Of a stretch of 64,000 nucleotides of DNA, positions 60,603 through 64,000 are shown in pieces. Within the stretch, counting starts at the first letter, position 1, and the number at the start of each line of letters is the position of its first letter. The notes under the pieces were generated by a model. That model was not told the origin of the DNA. It saw only the letters and a program-made list of their open reading frames with translations, and did not search any database. The translations under genes and the position numbers were made by a program. The stretch covers positions 1,178,001-1,242,000 of the forward strand of contig NZ_OU912926.1 of NCBI RefSeq assembly GCF_918378365.1. The letters are read 5' to 3'. This DNA is from Candidatus Nitrotoga arctica. GTDB taxonomy: Bacteria > Pseudomonadota > Gammaproteobacteria > Burkholderiales > Gallionellaceae.

Positions 60603-63510
60603 TCGGCTCATGAAAAACAATATAACACCCGAGTTGATCCGTTCCGCCCTGCACTTCATTTCAGCAAAACTGCCCCGCGATGAATGGGCGCGGGTGGGAA
60701 TGGCGATCAAGTCAGAGTTTCCAAATTCAGCCGGCTGCAATCTGTTCACTGACTGGAGTTCAACCGATGAAGGCTATGACCCGAAGGCCACGCGTTCCAC
60801 CTGGCAAAGCATTAAGGCAGGCGGTGGCGTGGGCATTGGGACGCTGTTGCACCTGGCCAAACAAAACGGCTACAACCTGCCCAAGTCAGTCCAGGCCCCA
60901 AGTACACCAGACCCGGAGATAGCGGCCCGTCTGGCCCGCGAACGGGCCGAACGACAGCAAGCCGAACAAGCCACACGACAGGCCGCCCACGCCCATGCAG
61001 CCAATGAAGCGGCGCTACTATGGGAGCAAGCCAGCGAAACCGGCGAAAGTCCCTATCTGACACGCAAAGGTGTACATCCCTACGGCGTGCGCTTTACGTC
61101 TGACGGCTGGTTACTGGTGCCCATGCGCGATGAAGCGGGAAAGCTATGGAATATGCAGCGCATCGCACCTGCAAAGCATGTAGACGGTGGCCCTGATAAG
61201 TTCTTTTTGAAGGGCGGACGCAAGTCTGGCCTATATCATGTGCTGGGGTCTGTGGCCAGCGATCTCGCCCGGCCAGCGGTAGTGCTGGTGGCGGAGGGCT
61301 ACGCCACGGCCGCAAGCTTGCATGAAGCCACGGGCCGCCCGGTTATTGTGGCTTTTGACGCTGGCAATATGGCGCATGTTGTCAAGCTACTGCGCAAGCA
61401 ATACACCACTGCTTTGCTGGTGATATGTGGCGATGATGACGCGCAAAACTTGTCACGCACTGGCAATAACCCCGGTCGTGACAAGGCTAGCGCGGCGGCC
61501 CGATCCGTGCAGGGGCTTTCGGTGTTTCCTTCGCCTCTGAGCGATGGTGGCAGCGACTTTAACGACTTACACCAGGGAGCGGGACTGGAAGCGGTGTGCT
61601 GTATCGTGGAGGCTGCAATAGATGTGCACCAGGCAAGCCAAACGGTGGCCCACGCTGCGCAATTGGACACGGAAAGCGGAGCCAGCCAGAACAAACGGAG
61701 CAAGCCCAGCGGAGCCGATGATGCTGGTGGTGATCGCGCCCATGATCCATTCACTGTTAGCGCTTCTGGCGTGGGGTTTACGGGTGCTGACCAAGACGGC
61801 AAACGCAAGCCCCCTGAGTGGATTTGCAGTCCCTTAAAAGTGGAAGCATTCACCCGTGACCAGGACGGCAACGGCTGGGGCTATTATTTGGTGTTTGACG
61901 ATCCATTAGGCAACGAAAAACGGTGGGCAATGCCCGCCCGTATGTTGTCCGCTGATGGCGGTGAATACCGTGCCATTCTGTTGAATATGGGTTTGCGTAT
62001 CGCTACAACACCCCGCTCCCGTAACCTGCTGACTTACTTTATTCAGACACGCACCCCTGAAGAATTTGCAAGCTGTACCGACCGCATTGGCTGGCATGGT
62101 CTGGCCTTTGTGTTGCCCCGCGAAACGATAGGGGATCATGCTGAACGTATTGTTTTTCAGAGCGATAACGCTGTAGAAAATACATTCAAAGTCAAGGGTA
62201 CGGCTGAACGCTGGCGGGATGGGCCGGGGGCCTTGTGTGTGGGTAATTCGCGCCTTTCTTTTGCTGTGGCCAGTGCTTTTGCCGGGCCACTATTACGCCC
62301 GGCGGGCATGGAGTCCGGCGGCTTTCACTTCCGGGGCAATTCATCCAGCGGAAAAACTACGGCACTGAAACTGGCTGCGAGTGTGAACGGTGGGGCGAAC
62401 TACCTGCAACGGTGGCGAGCGACCGATAACGCTTTGGAAGCTATTGCCGCTCAACATAGCGACTGCCTGCTAATTCTGGACGAACTAGCACAGATTGATC
62501 CCAAGACGGCAGGCGAATGCGCCTACATGCTAGCGAATGAACAGGGCAAAGCCCGCGCAACCCGCGCCGGGACTCCACGCACGCGGCAAAGCTGGCGGGT
62601 GCTATTCCTAAGTGCGGGTGAGGTGGGGCTGGCTGACCACATGGCAGAAGGACAAAAACGTGCCCGTACCGGGCAAGAAGTGCGTATGGCAGACATTCCA
62701 GCGGATGCCGGGGCTGGTCTGGGGGCGTTTGAGAATTTGCACGGATACGCGAGCGGAGCTGCCTTTTCGAAACGCATTACAGATCTAGCACAAGCCATGT
62801 ACGGGGCACCGGGCCGCGCCTGGCTGGAATGGTTGACTACCAACGCGGACACCATTAAGGGCAGCATTCGCGCCAAGTCTAACGCCCTGGCCGCGCAGAT
62901 GATCCCCAAGGATTCAAGTGGGCAGGTTGAACGCGTGGGGGCGCGCTTTGCGCTGGTGGGTGCGGCTGGTGAGATGGCCACGGCGGCGGGTCTGACCGGC
63001 TGGCCAGTGGGTGAGAGTGAGCGGGCCGCTACGGCCTGCTTTAATGCTTGGCTGGCAGCCCGTGGGGGCAACGGTAACGGCGAAGTGGTGGCCATGCTCC
63101 GAGCCGTGCGGCGCTTTCTTGAAGCCCACGGCGAAGGCCGCTTCTCTATGTGGCATCGGAGCGCAGACGATCACGCCCCCAAGACTTTGCAACGTGCTGG
63201 CGTGCGGCGTATGTTGAACGCTGACGGCAAGCCTATTAAGACCAATAACCACCACGCCATTGAATTTGGCGACAAGATGCCAGCTACCTTGGGTGAGGAT
63301 GTGAGCTTTGAATATTTCATCCTTGCTGAAACATTCCGTGCAGAAGTGTGCCAAGGCTTCGATTATCAGGCCGTATGCCGTGTCTTGCTCGATCATGGCT
63401 GCCTTTCTCCTGACAAGGGCCGCCCGTTCGATTGCAGACCTCGTTTACCGGGTGTTGGGCCTGCTACCTGCTACCGGATCACGCCCGCGATATTTGATCT
63501 GGAATGTTAA
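60559..63510 (+). CDS. TOPRIM/DUF927 primase-helicase of the island
   Basis: The protein of up to 983 residues has a PriCT-like N-terminal domain ('LHFISAKLPRDEWARVGMAIKSEF'). It then has a TOPRIM segment (near 240-290, 'VVLVAEGYATAASLHE', 'LVICGDDDA') and a DUF927 ATPase with Walker A 'GNSSSGKTT' (near 592) and Walker B 'LLILDELAQID' (near 637). Such proteins start replication of satellites and islands. TTG 60559, ATG 60574 and ATG 60610 are all possible starts; 60574 has GGA at suitable spacing. Confidence 0.85.
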   Translation: MLETKMPSGITPSIDRLMKNNITPELIRSALHFISAKLPRDEWARVGMAIKSEFPNSAGCNLFTDWSSTDEGYDPKATRSTWQSIKAGGGVGIGTLLHLAKQNGYNLPKSVQAPSTPDPEIAARLARERAERQQAEQATRQAAHAHAANEAALLWEQASETGESPYLTRKGVHPYGVRFTSDGWLLVPMRDEAGKLWNMQRIAPAKHVDGGPDKFFLKGGRKSGLYHVLGSVASDLARPAVVLVAEGYATAASLHEATGRPVIVAFDAGNMAHVVKLLRKQYTTALLVICGDDDAQNLSRTGNNPGRDKASAAARSVQGLSVFPSPLSDGGSDFNDLHQGAGLEAVCCIVEAAIDVHQASQTVAHAAQLDTESGASQNKRSKPSGADDAGGDRAHDPFTVSASGVGFTGADQDGKRKPPEWICSPLKVEAFTRDQDGNGWGYYLVFDDPLGNEKRWAMPARMLSADGGEYRAILLNMGLRIATTPRSRNLLTYFIQTRTPEEFASCTDRIGWHGLAFVLPRETIGDHAERIVFQSDNAVENTFKVKGTAERWRDGPGALCVGNSRLSFAVASAFAGPLLRPAGMESGGFHFRGNSSSGKTTALKLAASVNGGANYLQRWRATDNALEAIAAQHSDCLLILDELAQIDPKTAGECAYMLANEQGKARATRAGTPRTRQSWRVLFLSAGEVGLADHMAEGQKRARTGQEVRMADIPADAGAGLGAFENLHGYASGAAFSKRITDLAQAMYGAPGRAWLEWLTTNADTIKGSIRAKSNALAAQMIPKDSSGQVERVGARFALVGAAGEMATAAGLTGWPVGESERAATACFNAWLAARGGNGNGEVVAMLRAVRRFLEAHGEGRFSMWHRSADDHAPKTLQRAGVRRMLNADGKPIKTNNHHAIEFGDKMPATLGEDVSFEYFILAETFRAEVCQGFDYQAVCRVLLDHGCLSPDKGRPFDCRPRLPGVGPATCYRITPAIFDLEC

Positions 63511-63962
63511 GAATAGATTTAAGTTTAAATAACCCGGTTGAACTGGCTGCCAAGCTGGCAAACGGCGACCCTGACCAGCGCGTTTTGCGCTGGGCGGAAG
63601 AGGGCTTCGCGGTGTTTTTTCGGCATGGTGGCATGATCCCACTTGAACGGTGTTTGTGCTTGCCAGGGGCACAAGGATTGCGCCTAGCACAGCGTAATAT
63701 CTGGCTGGTTCAAGCAGCAAAATTGTTACCTAATGTGCAAAGCCTGGTGCATGAATACGATACGTTTCTAAGCAGTGGGCCATGGCGAGCCTGGCGTGGA
63801 TTGAGCGCCGCTCCTGATGGCACAAGTAAGCTGCGAATAGCATTATTTCATGCGGCAAAAGCTACCAACGGTAAGAGTCTTTCGGTGAAGCAGATGCGGC
63901 GCATCGTGGGACATAAATACACCCAGCAATGTCCCCGACAAGATTTTATTATTCAAGCTTAA
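63504..63962 (+). CDS. Hypothetical 152-residue island protein
   Basis: The ATG at 63504 overlaps the primase stop by 7 bp. The protein is basic toward the C-terminus, with 'RVLRWAEEGFAVFFRHGGMIPLERCLCLPG' and 'GKSLSVKQMRRIVGHKY'. Not recognised; co-transcribed with the primase. Confidence 0.6.
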   Translation: MLRIDLSLNNPVELAAKLANGDPDQRVLRWAEEGFAVFFRHGGMIPLERCLCLPGAQGLRLAQRNIWLVQAAKLLPNVQSLVHEYDTFLSSGPWRAWRGLSAAPDGTSKLRIALFHAAKATNGKSLSVKQMRRIVGHKYTQQCPRQDFIIQA

Positions 63963-63983
63963 TGAACGCTACCAGAGGTACAA

Positions 63984-64000
63984 ATGAAAATTAAATTTCT
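63984..64000 (+). CDS. Start of a further island gene (cut by the window)
   Basis: ATG at 63984 with AGAGG seven bases upstream; only MKIKF is visible. Confidence 0.5.

Noticed and set aside
60273..60749. 158-codon minus-strand ORF over the primase start
   Set aside because: It opposes two overlapping plus-strand genes with good coding signals.

Overview
The window looks like a chromosomal segment of a betaproteobacterium, probably of the Nitrosomonadales/Gallionellaceae type. The tmRNA carries the tag ANDEKYALAA, which is close to the betaproteobacterial ANDERFALAA. The housekeeping genes (tamB end, tadA, ygfZ, mltD, ylqF, lysC, yccA-like, yqjD/E, dinG-like) also fit this group. The genus assignment is inference; no search was run.

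Region 1 (1-14264) is a complete type I-E CRISPR-Cas locus inserted between the end of tamB and tadA. The array has 67 repeats and 66 spacers with an exact 61-bp period. It is read on the minus strand from an AT-rich leader next to cas2. The cas genes run cas3-cse1-cse2-cas7-cas5-cas6e-cas1-cas2, all minus, with short gaps or overlaps. They are preceded by a 31-codon membrane-peptide ORF, palindromes that look like an operator, and a WYL-domain regulator.

Region 2 (14539-37417) is mostly core genome: tadA, small secreted or membrane proteins, an L,D-transpeptidase-like protein, a GNAT protein, ygfZ, a Yej/Opp-like peptide ABC transporter, mltD, ylqF, a beta-carbonic anhydrase, a Sel1/J-domain pair, a yqjD-yqjE-type operon, aspartokinase and a Bax-inhibitor-1 protein. 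It ends at tRNA-Ser(UGA).

Region 3 (37418 to about 48 kb) is an integrative island at the 3' end of tRNA-Ser. It holds a stand-alone integrase arm domain plus a P4-type integrase, a membrane pentapeptide-repeat protein, a restriction-modification system with a C-type regulator and visible operator half-sites, a Rep-type replication initiator and AlpA. Past its probable right end lie a decayed alpA copy and a decayed integrase start, signs of an older tandem insertion. Region 4 (about 48-53.5 kb) is gene-poor. It has many very small lipoproteins and membrane proteins, a hemerythrin-like protein with an in-frame 18-bp tandem repeat, and an 87-bp MITE.

Region 5 returns to core genes (dinG-like helicase, tmRNA). 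Region 6 (56296 to the end) is a second island inserted at ssrA. It has a P4-type integrase, iteron clusters, an autoregulated-looking HTH gene, several unknown small genes, AlpA and a TOPRIM/DUF927 primase-helicase, and it continues past the window. The most novel-looking items are the small ORF leading the cas operon, the repeat-handle switch at the oldest end of the CRISPR array, the R-M control sites, the small 'DW-PW' membrane proteins and the integrase-proximal repeats at the island ends.
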